A stretch of 64,000 bases of DNA from Nissolia schottii (Eukaryota; Streptophyta; Magnoliopsida; Fabales; Fabaceae), in assembly GCA_003254905.1 (NCBI GenBank), contig QANU01075461.1:1-64000 (forward strand), written 5' to 3'. The number at the start of each line of letters is the position of its first letter. Positions within the stretch are counted from its first letter, which is position 1. Below are positions 50,908 through 62,488 of this stretch, piece after piece. The notes below the pieces were generated by a model that saw nothing but the letters and a program-made list of their open reading frames with translations, was not told where the DNA came from and ran no database searches. The position numbers and the translations under genes are program-made.

Positions 50908-53900
50908 GTATTATGTACTGAGCCATAGACATAAAATCAAGTTCGGCCTAAGCTACATACACAATTCTAAATGGTTGAGTTAGGTAAGGGATCCTGAGCC
51001 AATAACTAGAGGTACGTTTTCAATGATTCAATCCCCATGTTTCACCTCCAATGTTTCATAGAACTAAGTAGCTCGGATTATACGAGGGGCTGATTATAGA
51101 NAAGATACAAAAGCATAACAAAAACATACTTTATATATGGCATATCATAAACAAAATGACATCTAGACTATAAATTGAAAAAATCAATAGCATAGAATTA
51201 AAGAATAAGGGTAAACAAAGGGTCGTTGAGGAGGTAATTTTGAAAGAGAAAAAAAAAAAGGGTTGAAGGTCATAGCAAGGCTCTTACGTATCACATCGTA
51301 TCGTATGATTCGTCAAGCGATTCGAGTGATTCATTTGCCACTCCAATTCAGTTAGATGAGTCGTACCAAGACTCGTATGAATCTTATTGTATCGTGCAAT
51401 TCACAATACGAATCATTCAATTCAATAACCATGGCTCCTCTCACCAAAATGATCTAGCTCCACCCCTAACCCTAAGTGTGACATGGTCTCATTGTCTCCC
51501 GGCTTTCTGTTCCCTTGTCTTATTATTTCCATATCCTGAACTAACTAGTATTACACATTTGACGTCATGCAATTTTATGATTTAGGTTTTGCTCATATCT
51601 TTATTTCTCAACAGCTTTACAACAATAACAAAGTAACAACCAAGCCTTCTTAGGTAGGTGGAAACAATTGCATAGATCAAATGACACAATAAAGTCCCAT
51701 AATAAATCATCTATGTAGACCAGCCAATAAAGTCAAAGGTTTTTTCGTGCTTTTCTCAAGAGAAATGGCAAGAACAAAAATATTGATGTGCAGGACTAAC
51801 CTCATATTTTATTAGTATTGATGCCAACAATGTTGCAACAACTTGGATAACAAATTTCTGCCCAACGCACGCACGTGTACCAGATCCAAAAGGAAGAAAA
51901 GCAGCATTTTCATTTGGATCATTTAGTTCAAGCAAATTAAAACCAGAATTTGTATTTTCTTCAGCAGCACCTGAAAGAGTAATCAATATTAAAAGATTAG
52001 TAAACAGTGTAGACAAGCAACAAATTTCGCTTTATTTTCCTTTTGCTTACACACGAGCCACAAAAATTTATCCTCGACTACACATAAAGGACACATCAGA
52101 AAAAGTTCTGAAGATGAAAGTTGAATTGCAAAATTTCCGCACAACTATTCGACTCATGCAAATTACACACAATCAACATTTTGCTTTTCATCACTTCCCA
52201 ACATAGAAAAAACAAAAGAACTAGAACAAAAAACAATTTGGGAGGGGGTTAGTTAACGGAAACCTTTCTTTCATAAAAACAACACTACTTCGGCATCATA
52301 GTGGATAACCTAGAATTAAGGAACACAGGGCATAGGTGAGAAAATAACATGATTTTCGAGCTCCAAATATGGTAGAAAGTTTAAACAAACATAACTTATG
52401 CAAATTTTAAGTTAGTGTTGGCAAGTCAAACACAAGCTCAGTCTAAGCTTTTATTTTTATTTTTAACGGAACAAGCTTAGTCTAAGTTATCATAAATATC
52501 TACATATGTGTGCCTATGTTGATTGACGCGATCCACTGCATGATAAAAGTAAAGCTAGTGCAAAAATTCAAAGTAAAATCCTGTGAAAAATAAATTAAAT
52601 AAATAAAAAGTACCAAGTAGCAGCAAAAATTTACCAAGGGAGACAACATTTAACCAAAATTCACCAAAGTAACACATACGGAAAGCTCAAGACCTGTCAA
52701 TGAAACACCAAGGCCCATACCTGATCCATTTGCAACATTTGACAGAAATCGGTATGGATTAAAATCACTTGCACCACTCCCCCAACTAGAGTCATCGTTC
52801 TGTACCAATTGAACAGGCACAACCAGCACTGCTCCAGCAGGTATAGTTACACCAGTTGCAAAGCTCAAGTCTGACAAGAGAATGAACATTCATAATCATG
52901 AACAAGAGACACATGGAGTGATAAATATGAACCTAAACTGATAAATATGACCCTAACTTTTGTTTAAAACAGAGAAATAGATTTTAAGATGCTATGAGTA
53001 AATATCTTGAATAATTATTGTAAATGATGCTTGCGAATCACACTGCAACTGCTTTAAATTACCACAACCTTCCCCTGAAATTAAGCTCATTTGATAATTT
53101 GCGGGGAGCATTCAGACTTAATCCGTGAAGTAGTAGTTAAGAACTTAGATAAGAGACAAACTTTTCCTGCTATAAAATCATACTTGATCGAACAACACAA
53201 GGAAAAGTCGTAACGCAAGACAGAATATAATGTAGTACAGGATATTTAAGAGTCCTTCCAATTTCTAAGTACGTAAACTTCCTTTTATTCCTAACTTGAA
53301 TTCAGTGATTCAGCTGTTTTCCTATTCATAACTTGTATTAAGTTATTGCAGCCAATGTTCCCTGAACTACTGTCAGTTTGGTATCACCAGTTTCTGCTCT
53401 ATTCTTCCTATCATAGGTTTTTTGTATTTGGGGCAACAAGATGCATTAGGAATCACTTCCAGGCTCCAGTGCACGATTAAAAAAAAGAATGGACTCGAGT
53501 TTTCAAAGATGTTTCTGTTGACCAGCTTATGTTAAACAGCTTTTCAGCCAAAAAAAAAAAAAAAAACACCAACTAAATATGTTTTTCACTTTGTTAGAAA
53601 ACTAAAAAGATGGTTTTAAGGAAAGTTCCATCACCAAGTACACTCATACATGCACTACTATCATCAACAGATCAACAATGAAAAGCACAATCATTGGACA
53701 AGTACCCGAACCAAGGGCTAGCAAACATAACAAATTTAGTTCTTAATGTTAGAATAGGTAAATATCCATAATTGATATGATTAGGATGTTATAATCTATA
53801 CTTAGGGAAAGATTATATTTGCATTCATGTCATAGACTTTATATAAATCAGCCTCAAACACAGAATTCACATGACATGAATTTTTGAAATGAACTAGCAA

Positions 53901-56900
53901 GTGATGGACTTGTGTTTTTGTGCTAAAGGTTTCGGCCATAAAGGGATTTTAGGGTTAGGATTTGAATTTTTGAAAAGTGTTAGTGATTTTGTATTTCTTG
54001 AAGGATTTGAGCATGGTTTTGTGAAGAGTTTTAATCAAAAATCATTCCCATAAGCAGCCCAAGGTTTGGGACTATGGTTCGGCCATAGTGGTTAAAAATG
54101 GCTAGGATTGGTTTTCCTGGAAAGTGTTTAAAGTGTTCTAGTTCCTTATGTTTTGGTGGACAACTTTGGTGTTTGAATCCTCCATTTATGGAGAAATAAT
54201 TTTCTAATACCTTGCATGTGATAATTCTAGGATTAGAATTAATTTGAGGTTCCTATGCTTAATGTATTATTCATAATTTTCCATCTTCTGTACTAATTGA
54301 TAACATAGCAATCGCATGTTATTAGTAACTATTAAGTTTCATGGTTGAGCAGAGAAAAATAATAAAATAGGATTAGAGAGGAATAATCAGATAGCGAGAA
54401 ACATAATTATATTACTGAATACATGTGTATTGTTGTATCTCATTACGTAGAGATGTTCCTATTTATAGGCTAAGAAGAGAATCAATGCATAATGAAAGTA
54501 AATCAACCCAAAATAAACTAAATCAAATAAGATCAATCGAAGATATAGAATATATTTATTTTTATTCTAAACAGTTAGAAATAATTCTAAATTAATGAAT
54601 CTTAACGATTGTTGAATTAGAATTCGTTAGGATTGGTAATTCAAGTTAGTCAATGAGAATTATCCAAGCTAGTAAAGAGAATTGGGGATTTATCCAATCG
54701 AATTAAATTGTGCAATTGGGTAATAAATTACCAAAGGTAGTTATAATTGAAATTTTGGTTATTAACTCTTGTACTAATTAATTCCTAGGAGAATGCGATC
54801 GTCAGTTCTTAAGTAAATTGCATGTTATTTTGTATATTTTTTTTTATTTTATTTGTAAAATCCATTCAACCCCCAATTTACCTTACTTAAATAAAATAAA
54901 ATTGAATTTTCTTGTACTTCTTTGTGAGACGACCTAGGTTAGCCCTTTTACTACGTTTTTAGGGTTGCTAAGTTATAAATTATTATTTGGCCGCACACTA
55001 GAATTGTGACGTTCTAGTATCAAATTTGGCGTCGCTGCGAGGGAAGTGCAACATTTGATCTTCTTCTATTTTGTTATTTTCTACTAATTTTATGCAAATT
55101 TGGTGCATGTCAAAGTCCTCCTTTCTTTGATGTACAACACAGAGCTTTCCTTCCAGCATAAGCCCAAAATACTTGGCTTCAACTCTGAAAATTTTACAGC
55201 CACCCATGAGGCTCCAAAACGCAGGGAAGGTGTTGTATCTAAGAAGGGAGAGGAGGGAGGCCAAGCCTATGCTGAAAGGGGAGCAGAACACGGAATAATC
55301 CGTGGAGAGATAACATGACATGCGGAGAAACATGTCGGCAAGTGCAGAACCAGCCTGGGTATCACTGGTCAGTCACCGAAGAAGACAACGGGAAGCGGGA
55401 CAGCGAAATGACGCCCCACGTGCTCTCTCGCACGCGCATGATCGGAGAAGTGAGCTGCAGATTTCGCACGTGACAGAACGTTGACAAGCTTCTGGCGACG
55501 CGACTTTGGTGGCTGGTCAGACGGATGGCAGGCTAGCCTGCGACAGCAGTCTGATGTGAGCCTCCATGCAAGAGGTGAGGGGAAATTGATTTTTGAAATT
55601 CAAAAAGACGAGAGAGACGAGAGAAAAGCGGGACCCACTAGTGTAACTCTATCCTTCAATTCCCAAACAAGCACATGTAATGTACACTGTGCCCACAAGA
55701 AAACAGAAAAATTTATGTTACAAGTCAGTATCTTTTACACAAGACCCTCAAGGAGACCAATAGTTAGGTAAATTATTGCAGCATATCACACAGTAAAATA
55801 CACTATACTTGCTTCAGAGAATAGTATGTAAAATCTCACCATGTTTTAGAGAACATCTCTGTAGCATCGGACCAGTGGGGAGAAGGCGTGCAGATTCATA
55901 AACTGTAGCCAATAACAAAGGCATCCTATAAATATCCTCCTGCTCATATTTTGATGGGTTTCTCGCTACCATGCTAATCTCTGAATAAACCTATAAAAGC
56001 ATGTAAAAATAAATAACAGGCAATGCCTTGCAAAGAACAAAAAATAAATCCAATCCAAAGAGAAGGGTGGGGGCAGAACTTAACACAGCAGTCGAAAAAA
56101 TACTATTAGTCACTCCTTCAAGCATATAAATGTATCCCTATTCTAACACCATTATGGTTTTTCTTCAAACAGATAGCAGAATAACTATTAAAATTGTTGA
56201 CTACAATCTGGTTAAAAATATTTGAGAAAAGGAAAGGGGGAAAATGTAACAATATCTGCCACAGAAAATACACATAAAAACTAGTAGAGGCACAAAAAGA
56301 ATGTCAAACATGGGGTAACATGCAAATGCACATTTCCGAACAACATATGGTCATCCCAAATTTTCTATATTTAAGCAAATTCACCTTAAACTGTACTACT
56401 TTCAATAAGCAGATTGAAAATCCAATGTAAATCTAGGGAATTGTTTAAGAAGAATCAGTATAGAAATTAGACTCCAGGTTGAGTATTGTATAATAAACTA
56501 AGATGAACTTATCCGCAATGAATTCCAATTATGAGTTGAATCCGATCATGCACTGGATCATACAAAGAAGACGAAATAAACAGATTGCTACCTTATCCTG
56601 TACTTCCAGATGCATGGCAAGCCTAGTCAATACGTTGGCAAATAAAGCAGATGTAGTGTGACAGCCATGAAACATCACACGCATGATGTTCCCACAAGGC
56701 TCTTCTTGAGCACTTTGATGATCATTGAGGTCACGAAAGAAATAGTAATCTTTGAACACATCATCAGAACAGCACTGCATACTATGTGCTGACGTCATTT
56801 TTATGTTGGAACTTTCAATATGAACATTTTGATCAATTTGGCCAAATAGCTTGCAGCTTTTTCTGCAGTGTTGAAGGATGTCACGTGTCAAGCATTTTAG

Positions 56901-57236
56901 CTTGGAACATAAGCATTGATACCTCCAAAATCCTTGTCTCCAGAAAGGAGTTACATTATAGGAAGCCCAAAAGCAAGCATCTTTAGCAATCATCATAAGA
57001 AGTTCCTCATAAATTGCAGCTTTTGGACAGGCCAAGAAGCCATCTCCAAAGAATGTGGCTCCCATTATGGTGAAAGCTATATGCTGAGAAATCAACCCAC
57101 AATCAATACCTCCCCTGGTTCTAATGTTTTCTATTTTATCCATGATAAAGTCAGCAACTTTCATAGGAATCAGATCAGCAGTCTTGAGCAATCTTTCATT
57201 CAATTCTGTCGCCAATAATTCCCTTCTCTTTTGCAC
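50024..57236 (-). CDS. Cytochrome P450, five C-terminal exons (N-terminus not found)
   Basis: Exons at 56592-57236, 55840-55990, 52721-52870, 51801-51970 and 50024-50158 join in frame for about 416 residues ending in TAA. P450s are heme monooxygenases, usually ER-anchored; I cannot name the CYP family or substrate. Signature elements occur in order: I-helix MFHGCHTTSAL (oxygen-binding threonine), K-helix YESAR (ExxR), FNPYRF (PERF-type), and FLPFGSGTRACVGQKF with the heme cysteine. The first exon begins at an AG acceptor with VQKRRELL, so one or more upstream exons with the membrane anchor and about 100 residues should lie above 57237; none was recognised, and that region is full of LTR elements. 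Intron 2 (52871-55839) holds a gypsy LTR and a solo copia LTR. It is either a complete gene with a distant first exon or a 5'-truncated pseudogene. Confidence 0.82.
50821..50910. repeat. Compound CA/TA/TG microsatellite in P450 intron 4
   Basis: Runs of CA, TA, TG, CG/TG, TA and GTAT units follow one another. It is polymorphism-prone simple sequence with no coding role. Confidence 0.9.
54332..54573 (-). mobile_element. Solo Ty1/copia-like LTR in P450 intron 2
   Basis: This 242-bp segment is the reverse complement of the 242-bp LTR at 59936-60177, with moderate divergence. It starts tattaagtttcatgg and ends attctaaaca on the plus strand. No internal region or second LTR is next to it, so it is a solo LTR left by recombination. 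Flanks gtaac and gttag are a weak target duplication. Confidence 0.75.
54580..55050 (+). mobile_element. Gypsy-type LTR end and primer-binding site
   Basis: At about 55028-55045 the run tggcgtcgctgcgaggga resembles the tggcgccgttgccgggga primer-binding region of Athila/Tat-class gypsy elements. The preceding block is LTR-like and shares sequence with 1890-2125 in inverted orientation. The internal region that follows gives only short frames (55100-55771), so the element is decayed. It lies in P450 intron 2. Confidence 0.5.
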
Positions 57237-57727
57237 CTGAAGACATTAAAAATATAATCCAAGATGCTAAAGTCAGAATGAGAACAAAATACATAAAGAC
57301 AGAATCTGTAATTTCTCAAAACATCATCTTTGATGCATAAAGATAATAAATACCAAACATTTTGAGAGTAGTTTGACAAAGGCTATGACAATTAAGTTTT
57401 GGCTCCAGAGAAGAGCGGAAAAATGGTGGTTACTTATACTTTCAACGGTGGATCTACTACTCATCAACCAAAATAAGCCAACAAACTTGGAGAAGGTAAA
57501 TTTTACTCAATGGCTTATTCATCTCATCACATCATTGCTTGGAATTCTGTACAAAATCCCTGCATCATTTTTTGGGTTGATTCATGGTCCGTTTTTTACA
57601 AGGAAAAACTAAGGGCAGGTCACCCAAAATTGTTTCACTCTATTACTGCACATCAAGACGTATAGAGAAAGAAACCCACCATCCATGATTGTCAATAGGT
57701 ACCTTTTCTCAATTCTCACTTTGATAG
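57237..57727. other. Intergenic or intronic, upstream of visible P450 exons
   Basis: No missing P450 N-terminal exon was found here on the minus strand. The plus frame at 57373-57612 shows no recognised family. Confidence 0.4.
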
Positions 57728-58042
57728 TGTTAGGATCAAAGAGAAGCCTTTAATATGGAAAGTTTATTCTAAAAGAGACCGAAAGGATAAGGGAGAAGCT
57801 TAGTTAGTTTATCTTTATTAGTTTATTTCTAATTATTAGTATTTATCGTTATTTGTTAGGATAGGGGATATTTAGTTATTTTAGGAGTCTGTTATTATTT
57901 TAAGAGTCTATATAAGAGTTAAATTAGGAGTCCACCTTTTAATTTAAATAGGACAATTATTATAAATAGAAGTATTCTCCTTAGGTTAGGGTGTGGATTA
58001 ATTATTGAGTTGTAAAAGGGAACTAGCCCTTTAAAGAGGATC
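57728..58042 (+). mobile_element. Truncated gypsy LTR, plus orientation
   Basis: It begins tgttaggatcaaagagaag and matches the reverse complement of 58052-58463 until aagaggatc, where it stops about 95 bp before the LTR's expected end. It stands head to head with the intact minus-strand LTR next to it. Confidence 0.8.
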
Positions 58043-58051
58043 AGACCAATT

Positions 58052-59188
58052 TGTTAGGTTGGTTTTGGGACCCAACAGCCAAGAACAAATAACAAGGATT
58101 TGATAAATAAAACTGGATATTATTGAATAAAAACCAAGGGGCTGGATCCTCTTCAAAGGGTCGGTTCCCTTATACAACTCAATAATTAATCCTTAATCCT
58201 AACCTAAGGAGAATACTCCTATTTATAATAATTGTCCCATTTAAATTAAAAGATAGACTCCTAATTTAACTCTTAAATAGACTCTTAAAATAATAACAAA
58301 CTCCTAAAATAACTAGATATTCCCTATCCTCACAAATAACGATAAATACTAACAATTAGGAAAAAAAAACTAATAAAGATAAACTAACTAGGTTGCTCCC
58401 TTATCATTTTAGTCTCATCTAGAATAAACTTTTCATATTAAAGGCTTCGCTTTGATCCTAACAATACTCCCCTCCAAAGCCTGAACCTTGTCCTCAAGGT
58501 TGAATTCGGGAAACTCCGTCACCTCTCCCTTAAGTTCTGTCATCTCGGCCTCAATCGAGTCTCTCTAAGCGTCCATTAGAAGGCAAACAGAGAAGAAAAC
58601 AAGTGCGGGTAAGAAAAAAACGTGAACTGGACGGCAACCAGAGAAGGAAAAATTGCGAATGGTTGATCGGCAGTGGGCGGCGACAGGGTGGGCAACGGCA
58701 CGGTAGGCTGCGCGCGAATCGTTGAAAACGCGGTGGGCGGTGGGTGGCGACAGCTGGAAGAAGGCAGGTCCGACCAATTTGTTAGGTCATTTTTGGGACT
58801 CAACAGCTAAGAACAAATAACAGGGAAGGGATAAATAAAACTAGATGTTATTGAATAAAAACCAAGAGGCTGGATCATCTTCAAATGGCTGGTTCCCTTA
58901 TACAACTCAATAATTAATCCTTAATCCTAACCTAAGGAAAATACTCCTATTTATAATAATTGTCCCATTTAAATTAAAAGATAGACTCCTAATTTAACTC
59001 CTAAATAGACTCTTAAAATAATAACAGACTCCTAAAATAACTAGATATCCCCTATCCTAACAAATAACGATAAATGCTAACAATTAAAAATAAACTAATA
59101 AAGATAAACTAACTAGGCTGCTCCCTTATCCTTTCGGTCGCGTCTAGAATAAACTTTCCATATTAAAGGCTTCTCTTTGATCCTAACA
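58052..59188 (-). mobile_element. Short LTR element, gypsy deletion derivative
   Basis: Two minus-strand LTRs, 58780-59188 (409 bp) and 58052-58463 (412 bp), start TGTTAGGATC and end CTAACA. The 316-bp core between them keeps a purine tract (ttggaggggagtat) next to the downstream LTR and just before it a polyprotein end, EFPEFNLEDKVQALEGS, typical of gypsy-type C-termini. All gag and pol coding is gone. AATTGGTC follows both LTRs, suggesting that a second core once followed the 58052-58463 LTR. Confidence 0.8.
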
Positions 59189-59935
59189 GATTGCTTCTTA
59201 TATGTTTCTGTGTGTATAGTTTTCCCACTTCTTGGTGAAGGGCAAATATAAATGGAACCCTTTTTTGGATTTAAACTTTGATATTCATGGTAGGGTGCTC
59301 GATGCTTAATGATGGGCTGTATAAATTTTGCTAAAACCCCTTAGAAGAAGCTGGGTTCTGATCAAAGTTTATGCTTTTGTTGATGGCTTGAAGTTGATAT
59401 TTATACTAAGTTGATACCTTCCATCACATAATGGTTTTTTTTTTTTTTTTTTCAATTCAATTCTTTTATGTGACGTTCAGTTTGTTCATCATTTAGATAT
59501 TAGATGAGCATGGCAGATTAAAAAGAGATGTACAGGACCAGAAAGAGATGTGGAAATGAAAGTGTGAACATGAAAGGAAAAGTGAGAATGAACAACTGAA
59601 CAACGGATTAGTTTGTAATGATTTCAACTTTGGCCTTTATTTTATCTATCACTAAGCAATTTCTGTCTTTTCTTTTTGTTAAATTCCTGGCTGAGTATTT
59701 GATTGAGACTTTGGATCCACTCCTCTCTCATGTTGGATTTCATTTACTTTCTTTGTAGGTGTATTTTCAACCGTTTAAGTTGATTGTGATATGAAGTAGA
59801 ATTACTTTGGAATACTGTTCAGAAGGCAACAACTAAAGCTGCAAGGAAGAAATATGATGATGAATGTGATAAACTGAGTCATTCACTTGCTTGGTTTAAG
59901 ATTGCAGATGACATTCATCAATATGCATATACAAT
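59189..59935. other. Intergenic, nothing recognised
   Basis: A poly-T tract lies at 59433-59452. No gene was recognised on either strand. Confidence 0.5.
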
Positions 59936-60177
59936 TGTTAAGAATAAAAACAAATATAGTTTAAATCTTAGATTGATCTTAATTAGTTTAGTTTATTCTA
60001 GGTTGATTTCCTTCCATTATATAGTGATTCTCTTTCTAGCCTATAAATAAGTTCATCTCTTTGTAATGAAACACAACAATACACAACTATTTAGTAATAC
60101 AATCACATTTCTCGCTCTCTAACTATTCCTCTCTAATCTTATTTTATTTTACCTTTGCTCCACCATGAAACTTAACA
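59936..60177 (+). mobile_element. Ty1/copia-like 5' LTR
   Basis: A 242-bp LTR starting TGTTAAGAAT and ending CTTAACA, preceded by acaat. It is followed at once by TGGTATCAGAG (60178-60188), the standard plant copia primer-binding site complementary to initiator tRNA-Met. The following 60189-60760 is probable leader or gag remnant without a recognisable protein. No 3' LTR was found in the window. Confidence 0.85.
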
Positions 60178-60188
60178 TGGTATCAGAG
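60178..60188 (+). promoter_or_regulatory. Copia primer-binding site (initiator tRNA-Met)
   Basis: TGGTATCAGAG directly abuts the LTR end; it is the commonest primer-binding site of plant Ty1/copia elements. Confidence 0.85.
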
Positions 60189-61399
60189 TGGTATTATTCT
60201 CCGTGACCTATCTTGTCACTCTTCTGCTACTAGGGTTCCAATAAAAAATGCGAACTATCTTAATTTCTCTCATTTCTTCTTTGGTGCCTAATTTTCTCCC
60301 AAAGTTCTTTTCACCCAAATTGTGCCCTCCTTCCAATTTGTTGGCCCTACCACTGTTGTGCATCAATTCCAGCAAAGATCAATCGTTGTCGCCACCATTT
60401 TCAGCTGTCGGCAAACTTTTCCAACGTTGTTTTCGTCCGGCAACCACACCACCAAGCTCACCATCCTCCAGCGCTGCCACCCCAATAGGTCGTGTCTTGT
60501 TCTAGTGGTCCAAACGCTAATACACACATCCTATGTTCTCTGACGCGTTGCCCACGCATCGCAGCTTTTCGCAGCGCAAGACAACGCGCAGCCTCTCCCA
60601 CCGCCGAACCAGCCTTGGCTTCATCGTTCCTGATCTGTCCTCTTTGTGTTCAAACAGCCACTACAATTTCAAGCTTTTTCTGGTTTCTTGTTGCCCTTGT
60701 TCGTGACTCATGGTTGTCTTTGCGTTTGTGCAGCCTATGCTTCATTCCTGTAATGTCCCAATAACTTAAATAATTATTTTATATACATATACACTTCAAG
60801 TACTTCATTTTAATTATCTATTTTTCTATCTAATTGCACAGTTATTCAAAACATTGGTTTTTGTTGAGTTTAGGACAATTTTCAACTGATATTTCAGTTC
60901 CAGGGCCCATTCATTCAAATGACAAGCTCATTTCTGCCAAGCTCATTCAGAGGTATTTTAAACACGCGAAAAGCTCATTTCTGCCAAGCTCTCACTCTAA
61001 CCCATTTTCTCCTCCTTCTCTCTAGAAAAACCAAAACTCTAATACCAAATCCTCCCCAAACCTTCCAGATCACTCTAAACCATTTCAAATCCTTCACTCC
61101 ACCTTCATTATCATCACCATTCTTCCTTGTTCTCTCCCTCTAGAATATCCATTAGAGCTCTCTTGGAGTTTTTGGCGGTGACCCTAGGGCTACCCGAAAA
61201 TCCTCTTCTCTTGAGTCATCAAAGGTAATTTCTTACCTTAAATCTCTTGTTGGAACTGTGATTGAGTTGGATACTTGATTATTCAAGTCTATGAATTGAT
61301 TTCTTGAAACCCTAGGTTGAGATTTTGTGAATATTAGTGATTTGGGTTAAATGGGTCCTAACCCATGATCTTGTGAGCCTTATCTGTAATTCTCTTGGC
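60189..61399. other. Decayed retroelement interior and intergenic DNA
   Basis: Several Ser/Pro-rich frames overlap in all plus frames, none with a known motif. A short segment (aaaagctcatttctgccaagctc-like, 60925-60990) is repeated locally. No gene is supported. Confidence 0.4.
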
Positions 61400-61586
61400 C
61401 ACTACTCTTATACTTCTCTTCTTGTTGTGGGTTAGTAGCAGAACCTTTCAGAGCTTTACACCAAACAGATGATAAACGCTTAATCTTATCCCACAAAACA
61501 TGAATAATGAGAAATTGTTGAAAATGCGAGAGTTGTTTTCTAGCCAGATGCACCAAATAGTGGCAAAAATTGTACATTGCTTCCAA
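61400..61586 (-). mobile_element. Possible L1 LINE C-terminal scrap
   Basis: The minus frame reads CIW-like, then LWDKIKRLSSVWCKALKG, resembling the very end of plant L1 reverse transcriptase proteins. It is short, and the call rests on general resemblance. Confidence 0.4.
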
Positions 61587-61975
61587 AGAAAGAACGAGGT
61601 TTGAGTCTCAGAAATTTGGTGTCTAAAAACATGGCCTTGGCAACTAAATGGCTTTGGCGCTTTCCTCTAGAGCCGCACTCACTATGGCATCATATTAATA
61701 GGAGTGAGTATAGCTTGGACAAGAATGGTCGGGACGTTAAATCTGCATCACTTGCTTGTCATTATAGCTCGTAGAAATTCATATCACAGGGTTATTCTAC
61801 TTTCTAGCCTTTACTTTCTTTGCGGGTGGGGGAAATGGGTCTCGTTTTACCTTTTGGGAGGATAACTGGGCAGGGGACACCTCTTTTAGGTTTAGAAGAA
61901 TGCACTTTCTCTAACAACCTGACATTCTCCAATTTCCAACTCCTTAATCAAATTTTTCCTCCAAGCTGGGTGGAT
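61577..61975 (+). mobile_element. L1-type LINE reverse transcriptase fragment
   Basis: ERGLSLRNLVSKNMALATKWLWRF and EPHSLWHHI are characteristic of the region just after the reverse transcriptase core in plant L1 elements. Frames then break with stops, with remnants such as CGWGKW and LTFSNF. It joins directly to an RTE-class fragment of a different LINE lineage. Confidence 0.75.
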
Positions 61976-62480
61976 GAAATGGAAGAGTGCATCAGGAGTT
62001 TTGTGCGATAGAAAAGTGCCACTCAAGTTTAAGGGAAAATTTTATCGCACAATTATAAGACCATACAGGACTAAGTGTTGGGCAATAAAAAGCCAACAGG
62101 AGAGTAAACTCAGTGTTGCGGAAATGAGGATGCTACGGTGGATGTGTGGACACACTAGACAAGATAGGATTAAGAATGATTGCATTAGGGAGAAAGTCAG
62201 GGTAGCACCTATAGTACAAAAGATGGTAGAATCCCATATTAGGTGGTTTGGACATGTGAGGATAAGACCATTAGAAACCCCAGGGAGGAGAGTAGATCAA
62301 GTGACAGGTAACTCATTAGCTAAAGGTAGGAAGAGACCTAGAAAAATTATAAAAGAAACTATTGGAAGAGGTTTAAAAGTAAATGAGTTACATAAAAACA
62401 TGGCTCTTGATAGAGCAGTATAGCGTCGCTTGATCCATGTAGTCGATCCCAGGTAGTGGGATAAGGCTCTATTGTTGTTG
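61976..62480 (+). mobile_element. RTE-type LINE 3' end
   Basis: A 149-codon frame encodes the C-terminal part of an RTE-class reverse transcriptase: KFKGKFYRTIIRP, CWAIKSQQ, SVAEMRMLRWMCGHTRQDRI, RWFGHVRIRPLETP and KRPRKIIKETIGRGLKVN. A stop at about 62421 interrupts, and the remaining tail reads VDP and WDKAL. It ends in a TTG/GTT repeat (about 62470-62488), the short tandem tail of RTE elements. It is 5'-truncated, as is usual for LINEs. Confidence 0.85.
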
Positions 62481-62488
62481 TTGTTTCT

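Noticed and set aside
50801..50983. Plus-strand frame over a microsatellite
   Set aside because: Composed of translated CA/TA/TG repeats inside a P450 intron.
55481..55771. Plus-strand 96-codon frame in P450 intron 2
   Set aside because: It lies downstream of a gypsy primer-binding site and shows no recognisable protein; probably retroelement interior.
58052..59188. Classification as a classic TRIM element
   Set aside because: The core keeps a polyprotein C-terminal end and lacks the standard initiator-Met primer site, so a gypsy deletion derivative fits better.
60248..61143. Ser/Pro-rich plus frames after the copia LTR
   Set aside because: Several frames overlap with similar composition and none has a gag motif; they read as decayed retroelement leader.
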